A stretch of DNA of 13,308 nt, taken from the NCBI GenBank assembly GCA_030430875.1, contig JAUIKI010000013.1, forward strand, positions 1 to 13,308, given 5' to 3'. The notes beneath the pieces are model-generated. The model did not search any database and was not told the origin of the DNA. It saw only the letters and a program-made list of their open reading frames with translations. Made by a program: the position numbers and the translations under genes. Positions 12,667 through 13,308 of the stretch are shown here, piece by piece; position 1 is the stretch's first letter, and each line of letters opens with the position of its first letter. The stretch is from Gammaproteobacteria bacterium (GTDB lineage: Bacteria > Pseudomonadota > Gammaproteobacteria > Pseudomonadales > JAUIKI01).

Positions 12667-13308
12667 ATGCAAGAGATATATCAGTTTTTTAATATCTCGT
12701 CTGTTGGTCCGGAAGCGCTCATTGTTCTTGTGGTTTTTTCTTGTTTTCTAGCTATTTTCCACACAGTAATAGTCATTGGTTTGTTTCGAGCAAAGTTACG
12801 TCCAAAATGGTTGTTTTTTGTTGTCAATCCATTGCTTGTAGGGCTGCCAGCTTTGTTTGATGGAAGATTGTCAATTGTCGTTTTTGTTATATTGTTTTTC
12901 TCACTATTTATATTGTTTTTCGTTGGAATGATCTGGGCATTTTTTACTGATTCAAAGGAAAGTAAAAAGAAACGCCAAGCCTTTCAAAAAAAATATAATA
13001 TTAAGCCAACACCAAGATGGAAATCCATCATTACACCAATTGTGTTAATTTTCCTGTTTGTATTTGTCACGCCATATGCCATTTTTTTATTATTTATTTT
13101 TATTCCAGTGTTGAAAGCAATACTTCCGAGTGCTAAAAAAAGATTATTAAGTTATCAGTCAACACTGCCTACTTCGAACATTCGATCAGTAGCCATGGGA
13201 TTGGCTGAAATCAAAGGTCAGTTAGTGATGGAAGAGCCATTGGTCGCCCCCATTAACAATAAGCCATGTATCGGTTTTACCTATATCATTGAATCAATAC
13301 ATAGAGAT
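12667..13308 (+). CDS. Multi-span membrane protein with GIDE/MULAN-like domain (3'-truncated by window edge)
   Basis: An open frame of 214 codons from the ATG at 12667 to the end of the window, with no stop. The start is the first ATG in the frame after an AT-rich spacer; no ribosome binding site is visible. The N-terminal half is strongly hydrophobic, with membrane segments at about residues 16-39, 48-63, 68-93 and 120-150. A basic cytosolic-looking loop (95-119, with ESKKKRQAFQKKY) precedes the last segment. After it comes LPTSNIRSVAMGLAEIKGQ (167-185) and EEPLVAPINNKPCIGFTYIIES (189-210). This resembles the start of the GIDE domain of mitochondrial MULAN/MAPL and its bacterial homologues, which share a 'TPTSKIRSAAxGxVEL.G' and 'PLVAPLTGKPCVWYRY' pattern. 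Databases often label bacterial members 'E3 ubiquitin ligase family', which is misleading unless a RING is present; the C-terminus lies beyond the window. Its function is unknown. Confidence 0.78.
   Translation, partial: MQEIYQFFNISSVGPEALIVLVVFSCFLAIFHTVIVIGLFRAKLRPKWLFFVVNPLLVGLPALFDGRLSIVVFVILFFSLFILFFVGMIWAFFTDSKESKKKRQAFQKKYNIKPTPRWKSIITPIVLIFLFVFVTPYAIFLLFIFIPVLKAILPSAKKRLLSYQSTLPTSNIRSVAMGLAEIKGQLVMEEPLVAPINNKPCIGFTYIIESIHRD

Noticed and set aside
1..13308. Mobile elements, CRISPR arrays, tRNA or rRNA genes, defence systems
   Set aside because: No regularly spaced repeats, transposase or integrase motifs, tRNA cloverleaf or rRNA sequence were seen on reading the window.

Overview
The window is a stretch of ordinary, low-GC (about 40% by eye) gammaproteobacterial chromosome. 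Gene content and order point to Gammaproteobacteria: ibaG-murA-hisG-hisD-hisC followed by a DegS/AlgW-type protease and a Nif3/YbgI protein is, as I recall it, the order also found in Pseudomonas (the PA4451-PA4445 neighbourhood). The protein sequences are clearly gammaproteobacterial in character (FtsX, UroD, MurA, IbaG, YbgI), but the base composition is unlike Pseudomonas. I cannot name the genus. No RNA genes, insertion sequences, CRISPR arrays or phage genes were seen.

Layout. Positions 1-864 hold the 3' part of ftsX (cell division, FtsEX), cut by the left edge. Positions 1053-2420 hold a small lipoprotein gene and hemE, closely spaced and probably co-transcribed. serB, with two ACT domains, lies on the minus strand at 2469-3716, convergent with hemE. 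A 231-bp divergent spacer separates serB from ibaG (3948). Then comes a compact plus-strand cluster: ibaG, murA (with its own likely promoter, an extended -10 at 4184-4192), hisG (short, HisZ-dependent type), hisD and hisC, the last three linked by a 14-nt gap, an ATGA overlap and a TAATG overlap. The degS/algW-like protease gene is on the minus strand and meets hisC tail to tail with only 4 nt between them. Divergent from it is the Nif3-like gene (9847-10614).

The right third is more lineage-specific. An OmpA-family outer membrane protein (10835-12142) has a good promoter, a strong ribosome binding site and a clear intrinsic terminator. It carries an unusual eight-cysteine insertion with an internal repeat inside its barrel region. 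A very small lipoprotein ending in the CPPGQAKKGxC signature follows (12322-12504). The window ends inside a multi-membrane-span protein (12667 to the edge) whose last 45 or so visible residues resemble the GIDE/MULAN membrane-associated domain, a family best known from a eukaryotic mitochondrial E3 ligase.

Taken together, most genes serve envelope and core biosynthesis: division (FtsX), peptidoglycan precursor synthesis (MurA), envelope stress proteolysis (DegS/AlgW), an outer membrane-peptidoglycan tether (OmpA-like), two lipoproteins, haem (HemE), serine (SerB), histidine (HisG, HisD, HisC) and Fe-S/iron handling (IbaG). I see no defence island or obvious new multi-gene system. The observations most worth follow-up are the Cys-rich OmpA-like protein and the GIDE-like protein at the right edge.
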